A DNA stretch of 64,000 bases, from positions 1 to 64,000 of the forward strand of contig CALXVP010000004.1 in the NCBI GenBank assembly GCA_944392125.1, in the 5' to 3' direction. The stretch comes from an uncultured Alphaproteobacteria bacterium. Lineage in GTDB: Bacteria; Pseudomonadota; Alphaproteobacteria; CAAHEQ01; UBA3637. How positions within the stretch are numbered: position 1 is the first letter of the stretch; each line of letters opens with the position of its first letter. This document shows, piece by piece, positions 17,355 to 26,811 of this stretch. Made by a program: the position numbers and the translations under genes. The notes under the pieces are model-generated. The model was not told where the DNA came from. It saw only the letters and a program-made list of their open reading frames with translations, and made no database searches.

Positions 17355-18689
17355 ATGGCCAATGAAACGCAAGATAATCAAGTGCCGGCAGGTGAGGTGG
17401 GGGGAACACCCCTCACCGCCTACGGAACGATAACCATCGGGCGTATCGGATACGCGGTCGGATTGCTCTGGCAACCACTGCAAAATCCGGAAGACCCAAC
17501 GCCTGAAATCAAAGAAGCGATAGAAAGCGATTCTGATGCTGATTTATACTGTTTGCGTTCAACATCGACGCCTCAATACGGTATCGGTAAGAAGGCTATG
17601 GGTCATAAGGCGGGTGAGCCTTCGGCGGCGGCAGCCGTAGCATCGGCATTAAGTGAATATACATCTGTTGCGGCCGTTTTCCCAGTAAAAGAAGGTTGGT
17701 GGCTGATTGCCATTCGGAATGACTTGATTTTGTCGGAAGACGATATTTTGTTCTTAACCGAGCAAGAAGCGCAAGATGCCTTTTATGCCTTGATGGCTTT
17801 GCCTGATTGGGATTTGAAAATTGCCCCCGAAGAATGGATGATTGATAAAGCGAAGCAAATGTCGCTTGAAGACGTCGTAAAGAAATCGGGAGCAAAAGTT
17901 CGTTTACAGGAACTCGGTGCTGCGCGCAAGACGCAAATTTTATCGTTGATTGCGTTGTTTTTCATCGTTTTGGTTATCGTTATCATTTGGATGGCTGTAT
18001 CATTGTGGCAGAATGTGATGCAGGAAGAAAAGATTGAAGCCATGCCGATACCGGAGGTAATTCGTCCGGTAGAACCGGTGCCGGAGAAACCGAAACCGTG
18101 GGAAAAAGTGCCGGATACGCGGATATTTATGTATAAGTGTTGGAATAACGCCTATCAGTTAAATGCATTGACTATTCCGGGTTGGCAAATCGGCGGTATT
18201 ACCTGCACACCCGAGGGGTTGACGACCAGTTGGACGAAGTCGTGGCAACCGGGTGGACGGATTGCCTGGTTGAAAGCGGCATTAAATGAATATAAAATGT
18301 CGCGTGTGAATGTTCAGCTTAATCAAGACGGTGCCTCTGCCAGCGGACAGCTCATGTTTACGGGGATTCCGATGGTTGCTTCCGTTCCGACCTTAACGGA
18401 TCGACAATTATGGGAGGAATTAACGGATATTAATCAGGCTGCAAACCTAAACTTATCATTTTCACGGCAGACCGTTCTTGATCCGCCGACGAATCCGGAC
18501 GGGACAAAGCCCGTTAATCAGCAGGAATACGTGTATTATCAAATATCCGTATCGTCGCCGTATACGCCGTTTGAATGGCAAACGTTTTTTGAAAAGTTTC
18601 CGGGATTTCAATTAACGACTATTAACTTTAATCCGGGATTGGATGCTCAGGACAAATGGAAATATGAGGGGAGAATCTATGCAAAATAA
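17355..18689 (+). CDS. pilO: PilO-type pilus accessory protein
   Basis: A 444-residue bitopic inner-membrane protein in the place and style of R64 PilO (PilO2 family). The N-terminal half is a cytoplasmic domain (residues 20-170, with GIGKKAMGHKAGEPSAAAA and VKEGWWLIAIRND). One membrane helix follows at about 195-215 (ILSLIALFFIVLVIVIIWMA), then a proline-rich linker and a periplasmic domain. It would link the cytoplasmic ATPase to periplasmic PilP and the secretin. AAGGAGCG lies before ATG; the next gene overlaps its end by 11 bp. Confidence 0.82.
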   Translation: MANETQDNQVPAGEVGGTPLTAYGTITIGRIGYAVGLLWQPLQNPEDPTPEIKEAIESDSDADLYCLRSTSTPQYGIGKKAMGHKAGEPSAAAAVASALSEYTSVAAVFPVKEGWWLIAIRNDLILSEDDILFLTEQEAQDAFYALMALPDWDLKIAPEEWMIDKAKQMSLEDVVKKSGAKVRLQELGAARKTQILSLIALFFIVLVIVIIWMAVSLWQNVMQEEKIEAMPIPEVIRPVEPVPEKPKPWEKVPDTRIFMYKCWNNAYQLNALTIPGWQIGGITCTPEGLTTSWTKSWQPGGRIAWLKAALNEYKMSRVNVQLNQDGASASGQLMFTGIPMVASVPTLTDRQLWEELTDINQAANLNLSFSRQTVLDPPTNPDGTKPVNQQEYVYYQISVSSPYTPFEWQTFFEKFPGFQLTTINFNPGLDAQDKWKYEGRIYAK

Positions 18690-19776
18690 CTCATTATCTT
18701 TTATTGCCGCTTTATGTTTATCAACTGCTTTTTTATCGGTGAGTGTTTCCGCACAGGAATTACCGCCTCTTGATGCCTCGGCGGCAGCATCAGCACAAGC
18801 AGGCGCACTCCCTTCGACCGGTGCCGTTCAGGGAAACAGTCAAGAAGTGCAAAATGCGAATGCAAATTCAAATGCTAACACGAATGCAACGCAGGCCCAA
18901 TCGGCTAGTGCTCAAACAGCTAATGCACAAACAGAGGCAAAAAAGAAAGCTCTGGAAACCGAGCTGAATAATACGAATGTCAATTCGGAAGAGGTTTTGG
19001 ATTTTCCGGCGCGGACCTCTCTAGGCGAATTGGAAATGGCAACCTTGCCGGGTATTGATGAATCATTGATTACCGGACCGGCGCCGATGGCTCCTTCCGT
19101 TTCTACAAAGGATTTACCGAGCGAGCAATTACTCGGTAGAATCACATCGGAAGTCTTCCAAGAAATGGCAGATTTGGAACGTGGAAATGTGTTCTTAAAA
19201 TTACAAATGCAAAAAGAACAGCTGAAAAACGATTTGGAAAAGTTAAAGGCAACTTATCGTCAAACACGGTTAGAAGAAATTGCCAAACGTGAAGATGTGG
19301 TTCGCGCGCGGATAAACTGGTGGCAAGAGCAAGAAAACGTGCGTTTGGAAATGGAAAAGAAGAAGGCCGAAACAGAAGCCGTGGAGCAACAAATTGCCGA
19401 GGCGGAAGAGTTGCGTAATAAGTTGCGTGCGGAAGCATTAGCGGAAAAAGAGGAAGCAAAAAAAGGTGTAACTTCCTCTGATGCTTCCGATGCTTCCGAT
19501 TCTGCCGATCAAAAGACCGAAGAAGAAGAGGTAACCAAAAAGTTGTCGCGTGCTATTGATACATATTCTTTGGTTTCTGTCAGAGGTATCAAAGGAAACT
19601 TGACGGCACGGCTTAAAAAATTGAGCGACGGGCAGATAATTTCTGTTAAAGTAACAGAAACATTGCCGGAGGGTTTCTTGGTAGAAGAAATTACAAAAGA
19701 TACGATCACAATGAAATCGGGTGATCGTAAAGAGGTATTGATGTTTAATGTTATTTCCTCTTCTGATGAAAACTAG
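18679..19776 (+). CDS. pilP: PilP-type pilus assembly protein
   Basis: A 365-residue periplasmic protein: signal peptide (SFIAALCLSTAFLSVSVSAQ), an A/N/Q-rich low-complexity stretch, a long coiled coil (about 165-270, rich in K, E and Q), and a C-terminal beta domain of about 70 residues (YSLVSVRGIKGNLTARLKKL, then GQIISVKVTETLPEGFLVEE) resembling the homology region of PilP/GspC proteins that binds the secretin. Start set at 18679, where GGGGAGA precedes ATG and the signal peptide begins. The coiled coil is longer than usual for the family. Confidence 0.75.
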   Translation: MQNNSLSFIAALCLSTAFLSVSVSAQELPPLDASAAASAQAGALPSTGAVQGNSQEVQNANANSNANTNATQAQSASAQTANAQTEAKKKALETELNNTNVNSEEVLDFPARTSLGELEMATLPGIDESLITGPAPMAPSVSTKDLPSEQLLGRITSEVFQEMADLERGNVFLKLQMQKEQLKNDLEKLKATYRQTRLEEIAKREDVVRARINWWQEQENVRLEMEKKKAETEAVEQQIAEAEELRNKLRAEALAEKEEAKKGVTSSDASDASDSADQKTEEEEVTKKLSRAIDTYSLVSVRGIKGNLTARLKKLSDGQIISVKVTETLPEGFLVEEITKDTITMKSGDRKEVLMFNVISSSDEN

Positions 19777-19812
19777 GGGAAGGTAATACAGAACGACTGA
19801 CAGAGGGGATGT

Positions 19813-21942
19813 ATGGCGTTTCAGATATTCAATAAGGGAGGTTCGGCACGTGTATCCGATAAAAAAAGAGGAAACGGTGATGCGCAACACACGCACCAAA
19901 ACAGTGAAGTGCAAGCGGGAGAAACGACCTCCGGTTTATTGGATGTATCAAGTGTGAAAGTTCCGGAAACGGGCGGATTCAAAGAGGAAGAATTGCCGTC
20001 CATTCCGAAGTTACCGCCATTTCCCTCATTTATCAGCAGTGCTTCATCAGGGCAGAGTGATACGGTTTCCGGTGCGACGGGCGAAAAAGATGAATTACGT
20101 GAAAAAGTCTCGGAGAACTCCGAAAATGTTGATGCTGAGTCAAGCGCTGAGGAAGCAGATAATCGTCAACCGCATTTATCGGACGCCGTCAGTCCGCCTC
20201 GAGCCTTGAATTTTGTGAATAAAAATCTGCCAAAGGCAGACCCATCTTCCGAAACCGATAAAGAACTTCAAAAGCGACAAGAATTGCAAACGGTTGTTCA
20301 GGAAGCTTTGTTAAAAAATGGGAAACCCGCAAAGCCTAAACTGGCCTATAATACGGATTATACATCGCCTACTTTTTTTAAAGAGTTATTTGATAACGGA
20401 AACGTTTGTATCACGGCACCCGGCGGTTCGTTACCGATTAAAGAGGATACACGTCAATTACTGGCTCTTTTTTCCAACGGTCGCTTTTTTGTTTGCGAGA
20501 CATATAAATTTGACGGTAAAGTTTTAGGCTTTGAGTATTTGGCCAAAAAGCGTCGGTTGCAAATCGGTAAGCCCGAATATGTGCCGATGCAGACGTTACG
20601 GGCACTTTACGAGTATGCTGCTCAAAACGGATATGCCGTTGAGACGGATAAAAACGAGGAGCAAGAACAAGAACAAGCCCGTATGCAACGGGACTTCATT
20701 ACGATTGTTGCGCGGGCAGCAGCCATGCATGTTTCCGATATTCATATTGTGGTGGCGGAGCATACAACAGTTATGTTCCGTGTGAACGGTTTGATGCAAA
20801 CCGAGATGGAGTATAATAAAGATTGGGGTGAAAGTTTTGTGCGTGCAGCCTTTGCATCGGCTGATATTTCGGATTCCAACTATGCACAAAATGAATACCA
20901 AGCAGCGCAGAAATTAGGGCGAACACCTTTGCGCGGATCGCACGGGAAATTGGTATTACCGCGCAATCTTTTAGGTATTCGTTTGCAATTTAACCCGATT
21001 GCATTCGGAACGCGGTATGTGATTATGCGTTTGTTATACGCAGAAGATTCATCCAGCACGGCAACGGGATTAGAGGCTTTGGGCTTTACGGAACGGGAAA
21101 TGGATTTCTTCTATCAGTTACGAGGTGCGCCGACGGGAATTACCATTATTTCGGGTCCGACGGGTTCCGGTAAATCAACAACATTGCAACGCAATATGAT
21201 TCAAATGTTGAAAGAGCGGAACTATGAAACGAACTTAATTACCGTGGAAGATCCGCCGGAATATCCGATTCCGGGGGCAAGGCAGATGCCGGTGACAAAC
21301 GCTTCTATTGAAGAAGCAAAAGAGCGGGAATTTACAAAAGCATTGTCGGCTGCGTTGCGTTCCGACCCGGATAGTTTGATGATCGGGGAGGTGCGGACAC
21401 TGTCGGCTGCCGATTTGGCTTTCAGAGGCGCTTTATCCGGACACAACGTGTGGACAACGTTGCACGCTAACAGTGCACCGGCTATTTTAATGCGTTTGAA
21501 AGACTTGGGTGTGGAAGATTTTAAATTGCGCGATCCCGAGATTATCAAAGGGTTATTGGCACAACGGTTATTCCGAAAGTTATGTCCTTATTGTCGGGTG
21601 CCGGCAACGCAACGGCTTAATACGCCGTCGGTGATGCGACTTCGGGAGGCATTCGGTGATATTGGCGTGGAAAGTTCTTTCTTGCGGGGAAAGGGCTGTA
21701 AACATTGTGATTTCAGAGGTGTTAAAGGGCGTATTGCCGTTGCCGAAATTATTTTGCCCGATGCAACATTCCTGGATTTGTTGATGAAAGGCGAAACGAA
21801 AAAAGCCATAAACTATTGGATTAACGATTTGAACGGGATGACGTTGCGTGAAGTGGCATTATCTCACATGTTCCGCGGTATTATTGATGTTGATGAAGTA
21901 GAACGGTGGACCGGTTTCTTAAATCAAGTAATTGTCGGTTAG
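19813..21942 (+). CDS. pilQ: PilQ-type secretion/pilus assembly ATPase
   Basis: Hexameric cytoplasmic ATPase of the GspE/PilB/PilQ family that drives assembly. An extended, low-complexity N-terminus (residues 1-150, acidic) precedes an N2-like domain and the RecA-like core. Walker A is SGPTGSGKST (about 447-456), the Asp box TVEDPPEY, Walker B DSLMIGEVR, and the His box TTLHANS. A zinc-type CPYC / CKHC pair near 594-640 is normal for GspE-like enzymes. GAGGGG site before ATG. 709 residues, longer than R64 PilQ because of the N-terminal extension. Expected partner: PilR, 17 bp downstream. Confidence 0.92.
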   Translation: MAFQIFNKGGSARVSDKKRGNGDAQHTHQNSEVQAGETTSGLLDVSSVKVPETGGFKEEELPSIPKLPPFPSFISSASSGQSDTVSGATGEKDELREKVSENSENVDAESSAEEADNRQPHLSDAVSPPRALNFVNKNLPKADPSSETDKELQKRQELQTVVQEALLKNGKPAKPKLAYNTDYTSPTFFKELFDNGNVCITAPGGSLPIKEDTRQLLALFSNGRFFVCETYKFDGKVLGFEYLAKKRRLQIGKPEYVPMQTLRALYEYAAQNGYAVETDKNEEQEQEQARMQRDFITIVARAAAMHVSDIHIVVAEHTTVMFRVNGLMQTEMEYNKDWGESFVRAAFASADISDSNYAQNEYQAAQKLGRTPLRGSHGKLVLPRNLLGIRLQFNPIAFGTRYVIMRLLYAEDSSSTATGLEALGFTEREMDFFYQLRGAPTGITIISGPTGSGKSTTLQRNMIQMLKERNYETNLITVEDPPEYPIPGARQMPVTNASIEEAKEREFTKALSAALRSDPDSLMIGEVRTLSAADLAFRGALSGHNVWTTLHANSAPAILMRLKDLGVEDFKLRDPEIIKGLLAQRLFRKLCPYCRVPATQRLNTPSVMRLREAFGDIGVESSFLRGKGCKHCDFRGVKGRIAVAEIILPDATFLDLLMKGETKKAINYWINDLNGMTLREVALSHMFRGIIDVDEVERWTGFLNQVIVG

Positions 21943-21959
21943 AAATAAAGGAGAAATAA

Positions 21960-23096
21960 ATGGCTGAATTGAAATTTAAAAATAAGAAAAAAGCGGCCCA
22001 GTCGAGTGGACCTGTCAGCCCTGCCGATATGGTGTATGCAAAATTAATGGTGCGGTTATATACATCAGACCGATTGGCGTTTTATTATAAATTGCGCGCG
22101 TTGTTGAAAAACAGATTCTCTTTGATGGACGCTTTGGAACGGATGTATCAAATTTATTCAAAAGACGGAAAGAAGCCGACGGAATCGATGGCGGTTGCCT
22201 GCACGGTTTGGATGAGCCAAATTCGTAACGGTGATACGTTTTCCGTTGCTTTGCGCGGTTGGGCTCCGTCAACTGAAATTTTGATGTTATCTGTTGGTGA
22301 TGTTTCCAATTTGGAAGATGCTTTGGCGAATACGATTAAGGTTGTGGAAGGTGTTAATCGGATGAAAGAGCCGGTATTTAGCGCCGTATCGTATCCGTTA
22401 TTTTTGATGTTTATGGTGATTTTGTTGATTTACGGTGTGGGTGCATACATGGTGCCACCGATGGTAGATGCCGTGCCGAATTTGGTATGGACAGGAACGG
22501 CAAAAACATTGGTGGACTTATCTTATTTTGTGCGGGATAACCCGGTGCCACTGTTTTTAACGTTGCCGATTATTGTCTTTTTAGTTGTGTTAACATTCCC
22601 CAGGTGGAAAACAGAGTCTCGCTCCGTTGCGGATAAATTTCCGCCATGGTCGATTTATCGGATTTTTATCGGGGTAGGTTGGTTGCTTTCTCTTTCGGCA
22701 TTGGTTCAAGCCGGAACGCCGATTTCAAAAGCGCTTCGTTCGTTGCGCAGTGATGCATCGCCTTATTTGCTTTTCCGGATTGATAAGGCTTTGAGTTATA
22801 TTAATAACGGTGATAATATCGGTGATGCGCTTTATAAAACAAAGTTGGGATTTCCGGATGAAGAAGTTGTGGGTGATTTACGGATTTATGCCGAATTGGA
22901 TAACTTTCCGGACGCTTTGTCGCGGTTATCTAACGATTGGTTGGAAAGTTCTATTAAAGATGTGGAAAAGAAAGCCGGAATTTTAAACGGTTTTGCTATT
23001 TTAACGATTGCTGCTATTGTTGCTTGGGTTGTGATGGGCACATTTGATATGCAAGAGCAAATGGTCAACGGTATGGGTTTGGGTGGCGGACGCTAA
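21960..23096 (+). CDS. pilR: PilR-type inner-membrane platform protein
   Basis: A GspF/PilC-family polytopic protein that works with the PilQ ATPase to move subunits. The 378-residue chain has the usual two repeated T2SSF domains with hydrophobic helices near 145-168, 190-212 and 345-362. Conserved elements include FYYKLRALLKNRFSLMDALE, GWAPSTEILMLSVGD and LVQAGTPISKALRSLR. It is the last gene of the operon. In R64 the prepilin gene pilS follows here; in this window a terminator and a pyrimidine tract follow instead. Confidence 0.9.
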   Translation: MAELKFKNKKKAAQSSGPVSPADMVYAKLMVRLYTSDRLAFYYKLRALLKNRFSLMDALERMYQIYSKDGKKPTESMAVACTVWMSQIRNGDTFSVALRGWAPSTEILMLSVGDVSNLEDALANTIKVVEGVNRMKEPVFSAVSYPLFLMFMVILLIYGVGAYMVPPMVDAVPNLVWTGTAKTLVDLSYFVRDNPVPLFLTLPIIVFLVVLTFPRWKTESRSVADKFPPWSIYRIFIGVGWLLSLSALVQAGTPISKALRSLRSDASPYLLFRIDKALSYINNGDNIGDALYKTKLGFPDEEVVGDLRIYAELDNFPDALSRLSNDWLESSIKDVEKKAGILNGFAILTIAAIVAWVVMGTFDMQEQMVNGMGLGGGR

Positions 23097-23125
23097 TTCG
23101 TCGGCCTTCAAAACGCAGTTTGGCG

Positions 23126-23165
23126 ACAGGCCCGCTCAAAAAGAGCGAGGCCTGTTTCTTTTTCT
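23126..23165 (+). terminator. Terminator of the pilus-like operon
   Basis: ACAGGCC-C-GCTC, loop AAAAA, GAGC-GA-GGCCTGT: a strong two-part stem followed by TTTCTTTTTC. It starts 30 bp after the pilR stop. Confidence 0.88.
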
Positions 23166-23372
23166 TTTTCTTTTTCTTTTTTCTCTTTGTCTTTTTCCTT
23201 TTCCCTTTTCCCTTTTCCTTTTTCCTCTTGCACTCTTTCCCTTTATCTCTTTTTTGTCTCTATCCCTCGGCCATGCTCTTTATTTTCCTCTTTCTCCATC
23301 ACTCTTGCTTTTTCTCTTTTCTTGCTTTCTCTTTTTGCTTCCAATCATTTTTTGCTCGTTTTATATCTTTCC
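23150..23372 (+). repeat. Pyrimidine-rich tract of about 220 bp
   Basis: The plus strand is overwhelmingly T and C here, beginning with imperfect CTTTTT and CCTTTT repeats and then degrading. The frames that stay open across it would encode only F, L, S and P, and have no ribosome site, so I do not call a gene. Such tracts can adopt triplex structures and are prone to slippage. It fills the place where a pilin gene would be expected. Confidence 0.7.
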
Positions 23373-23444
23373 CGCACTTATTGGTAAATATTTATTTTTG
23401 CTTGTTATGATGTTGTTTGTGCGCTATTTTTTTATAAAAAATAC

Positions 23445-23472
23445 TTGATTTACACGGAAAAAACGGTATGAT
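23445..23472 (+). promoter_or_regulatory. Promoter-like element without a recognised gene
   Basis: TTGATT (23445-23450), 16 bp, TATGAT (23467-23472). It points into a 160-bp stretch before the convergent trmFO terminator. Only a 24-codon frame at 23470-23544 is seen, without a ribosome site. Confidence 0.3.
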
Positions 23473-23573
23473 GCCGTTATCTGCAAAGCAATCCGAGTTG
23501 TTGGAAAATCAGATGGATCAGGGTGGAAATGCGTCATGGTAATTATTTTTGCTTTGATGTGAGAAGATATATT

Positions 23574-23610
23574 AAAAAACACGCGGTTGACAGGGTATCA
23601 AACGCGTGTG
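23574..23610 (-). terminator. Terminator of trmFO
   Basis: On the minus strand ACACGCG, an inner TTGATA/TGTCAA pairing, and CGCGTGT are followed by TTTTTT. It lies 29 bp past the trmFO stop. Confidence 0.85.
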
Positions 23611-23638
23611 AAAAAGTGAGTTATTTTATTGGGATGGG

Positions 23639-24967
23639 TTATGCGAATAAGTTGACCCATTCGGTCAGAGATTCTCGCGCCGTCGCCGTATAAAGGCGTT
23701 TTCTATCTTGCCCTTTCACCTTTTTCGGATAAGCCGATAAATCAAGTTGCGGGAAAAGCCCAAAGTTAATATTCATCGGCTGAAACGTTTCGGCTTCGGC
23801 TTCTACCGTAATATGTCGCAACATGGCACCGAGCGCCGTATTTGCCGGCGGAATGGGTAAATTCGGCAGAGCCGTAAATAACCCTGCGAGTAAACCGACG
23901 GAAGCACTTTCAATATATCCTTCGCACCCTGTTAATTGACCCGCTAACCGAATGTCAGGGCGCTTTTTCAGAGCTAACTTCTCATCCAATACTTTGGGAC
24001 CGCAAACGAACGTATTCCGATGAATACCGCCAAATCTGGCAAATTCGGCATTGTGAAGCGCCGGAATGAGTTTAAAAACTTCCTTTTGCGCACCGTATGT
24101 CAATTTTGTTTGAAAGCCCACGAGATTCATCAAGGTTCCTTGTTTATTCTCTTTACGTAACTGCACAACGGCAAACGGTCTGCGTCCGTCTTCATGCGGA
24201 TTGGAAAGCCCGACGGGTTTCATCGGCCCGAATAAAAGCGTTTGTCTGCCTCGTTCCGCCATCACTTCAACGGGTAAACATCCCTCAAAGTAGGGCGTAT
24301 TCTTTTCCCATTCTTTAAATGAAACTTTCTCACCGCTTAAAAGCGCATCAATAAAGGCATTGTATTCTTCTTTGGAAAGAGCGCAATTTAAATAGTCCGT
24401 TCCGTCGCCCTTATCATAGCGTGATTGATACCACGCTTTTGACATATCTATGCTTTCCGTGTAGACAATCGGTGCAATCGCGTCAAAGAAATGAAGTGAA
24501 TCTTGTTGTGTTAAATTTTGCAAGTCGTTTGCCATTTTATCGCTGGTGAGCGGTCCGGTGGCAATAATAATCGGATGCGCTCCCGCTTCGGGCAAGCCGG
24601 ATTCTTTCACCTCAAAAGAAAAAAGCGGATGATTGCGAAGTGTATCGGTTATCATCTGCGAAAAAGCCGTTCGGTTGACGGCTAAGGCTCCGCCCGCAGG
24701 GACTTTGGTTGCGTCGGCACAGCGCATAATCAAAGAATCACAACGACGCATTTCCTCATGCAATAGCCCGACGGCATTGATTTCGGCATCATCCGAGCGT
24801 AAAGAATTGGAGCAAACAAGTTCGCCGAAGAGATTTGTTGTGTGCGCCGGGGTTGATTTTTGAGGTCGCATTTCAATCATGTGAACGCCGACGCCTCTTT
24901 TTAATAATTGCCAAGCGGCTTCCGAACCGGCAAGCCCGGCTCCGATAATAATGACTTTTTGATTCAT
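23639..24967 (-). CDS. trmFO: Methylenetetrahydrofolate-tRNA (uracil-5-)-methyltransferase
   Basis: FAD- and folate-dependent enzyme that makes 5-methyluridine at position 54 of tRNA. The N-terminus has the FAD Rossmann motif [15 protein letters not shown] (residues 7-21), followed by VHMIEMRP and [18 protein letters not shown], the classic TrmFO signature. A second FAD-binding part lies near [20 protein letters not shown] (about 355-374). 442 residues, normal length. AAGGAA site before ATG. It is monocistronic, divergent from the Sel1 protein gene with only 45 bp between starts. Confidence 0.97.
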   Translation of the reverse strand: MNQKVIIIGAGLAGSEAAWQLLKRGVGVHMIEMRPQKSTPAHTTNLFGELVCSNSLRSDDAEINAVGLLHEEMRRCDSLIMRCADATKVPAGGALAVNRTAFSQMITDTLRNHPLFSFEVKESGLPEAGAHPIIIATGPLTSDKMANDLQNLTQQDSLHFFDAIAPIVYTESIDMSKAWYQSRYDKGDGTDYLNCALSKEEYNAFIDALLSGEKVSFKEWEKNTPYFEGCLPVEVMAERGRQTLLFGPMKPVGLSNPHEDGRRPFAVVQLRKENKQGTLMNLVGFQTKLTYGAQKEVFKLIPALHNAEFARFGGIHRNTFVCGPKVLDEKLALKKRPDIRLAGQLTGCEGYIESASVGLLAGLFTALPNLPIPPANTALGAMLRHITVEAEAETFQPMNINFGLFPQLDLSAYPKKVKGQDRKRLYTATARESLTEWVNLFA

Positions 24968-25012
24968 TTTTTTATTTCCTTTTAAACTGAAATGTGCTAT
25001 ACCACAAAAAGA

Positions 25013-25867
25013 ATGAAAATAAAATACTTTTATCGGATATTTTTTGTTTTTTTCGGCATAATGAGTTGTTTTGAGCCGAGTGTTGCCTCATCGGCGCAAT
25101 TAAGCGAAGAAGATTTACAAGAAATTCAAGAAATTAAAGCCCATAATAAACAGCAAGCCAAAAATCGGGTTTCATTAGATAAGTATTATCAAAAGAATCC
25201 GAATTCCATGACACCGCAATCAGAGGAATACTGGGATTTGGCTTGGCATGCCAGATTGGCGGATTACGGTGATGAGGAAAGTCAATATGTGATTGCGCGG
25301 GCGTATGATTTAGGGCAAGAAGTTGATCAAAATCCGCGCAAGGCGGTTGCTTTTTATCAAAAGGCCGGTGATCAAGGGCATATTGATGCCTGTATGCGCT
25401 TGGGTGAAATCTATACCGAAAATAAATACGTGAAACGAGATGATGAAAAGGCTTTATATTGGTATACAAAAGCGGGTAAAAGCGGTTATGTGCAGGCGCA
25501 GTTAAAAGTTTCTGAAATCTATAAGAATCGCGGGGATTACGTATCTGCGGTTTTATGGCGGGAAGCCGGATTGCGCCAGCTTTTCCCGAAAGCTGACAGT
25601 TTGGAAGCGCATGACCCCGAATTATCACAGTTAAAACGTCTGGCTGTTATTCAAAAAAGAATGAATGCGAGAGGCGTGAAAAGAAATGTGTTGCATGAAA
25701 ATTGCTTGAAGCCGTTTCGGGCGAAAAAGTTATATGCCAAACAAACCGTCTTAGCAAACCAATACCCGCAATCGGCCATGCGGAAAAGTTTCAATCATGT
25801 CAGTGAAGTCGGACAAAAAGAAACGGTCAAGGCGGTTGGCAATCAAAAAGATAAAGGAAATAAGTAA
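25013..25867 (+). CDS. Sel1-repeat protein, secreted
   Basis: A 284-residue protein with an N-terminal signal ([20 protein letters not shown]). Two to three Sel1-type repeats of the TPR superfamily lie around residues 85-180: [40 protein letters not shown] and [20 protein letters not shown]. Such proteins are protein-interaction scaffolds, often in the periplasm or as effectors. The start at 25013 puts the signal at the N-terminus; seven more codons are open upstream. TGC-TATACC, an extended -10, ends ten bases before this ATG, so the leader may be very short. Its stop overlaps the dus start (TAATG). Confidence 0.75.
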   Translation: MKIKYFYRIFFVFFGIMSCFEPSVASSAQLSEEDLQEIQEIKAHNKQQAKNRVSLDKYYQKNPNSMTPQSEEYWDLAWHARLADYGDEESQYVIARAYDLGQEVDQNPRKAVAFYQKAGDQGHIDACMRLGEIYTENKYVKRDDEKALYWYTKAGKSGYVQAQLKVSEIYKNRGDYVSAVLWREAGLRQLFPKADSLEAHDPELSQLKRLAVIQKRMNARGVKRNVLHENCLKPFRAKKLYAKQTVLANQYPQSAMRKSFNHVSEVGQKETVKAVGNQKDKGNK

Positions 25868-26811
25868 TGGCGCAGGCAATCGGATGTCATTTATATTCGG
25901 CGCCGATGGCCGGTGTCAGCGATAAACCGTTTCGTATGATGGTTCGCAAGTTCGGTGCGCAAACTTTATATACGGAAATGATTGGTGTGAATACATTGGC
26001 TTATCGCCATCCCGCAACGTGCAAGATGATTCATATCGGTGATGAAAAAAACATTATCGTGCAGTTAGTCGGAATTGAGGAGCAAAATTTAATTCGCGGG
26101 GCAAAGGAGGCGGAATTTAACGGCGCAATCGGCGTTGATATAAATATGGGTTGTCCCGTTAAAAAGCTGATAACAAACGGTAGCGGTGCTGCTTTGATGA
26201 AAGATGCGGAAAGAGCCTATCGCTTGGTTGAACAGGTGCGTGCAAGCGTTCAAATTCCCGTCAGCGTTAAAACACGATTGGGGTGGCAAAGCGGTGAACA
26301 GTTATCCGAATTCGTTAAAAAATTAGCAAATGCCGGCGCCGACAAAGTAACGGTGCACGGGCGAACGCGTGAACAGGGATACAGCGGAGTGGCAGATTGG
26401 CAGGCAATCGGGCAGGTAGCACGGGCAGGGTATGTGCCGATTATCGGGAACGGAGATATTGTTTCAAGAGCAACTGCCGATATGGCTTTGCAGATTGCTC
26501 CCGTTGAAGGAATCATGATCGGACGAGGACTTTTAGGAAAGCCGTGGCTGTTGCAAGAAATTGAAACGGGGGTTAAGCCACTTTTTTCTTTGACGGAAAT
26601 CGTATTGGAACATTATGATTTAATCCTTGATTATTATGGAAAACACGGTATTTATGTGGCGCGTAAACACCTGGCTTGGTATGCGCGCGGGAAAAAAGGT
26701 GTTGCAGAATTTTGCCAAAGCATTTATCATGAGGAAAACATAAAGGCAGTGAAAGAAAAAATCAGGAGGTTTTTCGGCTCTGCGGAAGATGAAAGGGAAA
26801 TAACAAAATGA
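25867..26811 (+). CDS. dusB: tRNA-dihydrouridine synthase (DusB-like)
   Basis: FMN enzyme that reduces uridine to dihydrouridine in tRNA D-loops. The 314-residue chain begins with the Dus signature SAPMAGVSDKPFR (11-23), carries the catalytic Cys96 in DINMGCPVKK, the flavin-binding VKTRLGW, VTVHGRTREQGY and the phosphate-binding PIIGNGDI and IMIGRGLLGKPW. It overlaps the Sel1 gene by one base and trkA by four (ATGA), so the three genes form a tight operon. DusB is the most likely subtype for an alphaproteobacterium. Confidence 0.94.
   Translation: MAQAIGCHLYSAPMAGVSDKPFRMMVRKFGAQTLYTEMIGVNTLAYRHPATCKMIHIGDEKNIIVQLVGIEEQNLIRGAKEAEFNGAIGVDINMGCPVKKLITNGSGAALMKDAERAYRLVEQVRASVQIPVSVKTRLGWQSGEQLSEFVKKLANAGADKVTVHGRTREQGYSGVADWQAIGQVARAGYVPIIGNGDIVSRATADMALQIAPVEGIMIGRGLLGKPWLLQEIETGVKPLFSLTEIVLEHYDLILDYYGKHGIYVARKHLAWYARGKKGVAEFCQSIYHEENIKAVKEKIRRFFGSAEDEREITK

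Noticed and set aside
23044-23448. Three long frames across the pyrimidine tract (134, 96 and 66 codons), considered as a pilin or membrane protein
   Set aside because: They consist almost only of F, L, S and P due to the T/C composition in every frame, and none has a ribosome site or prepilin leader.
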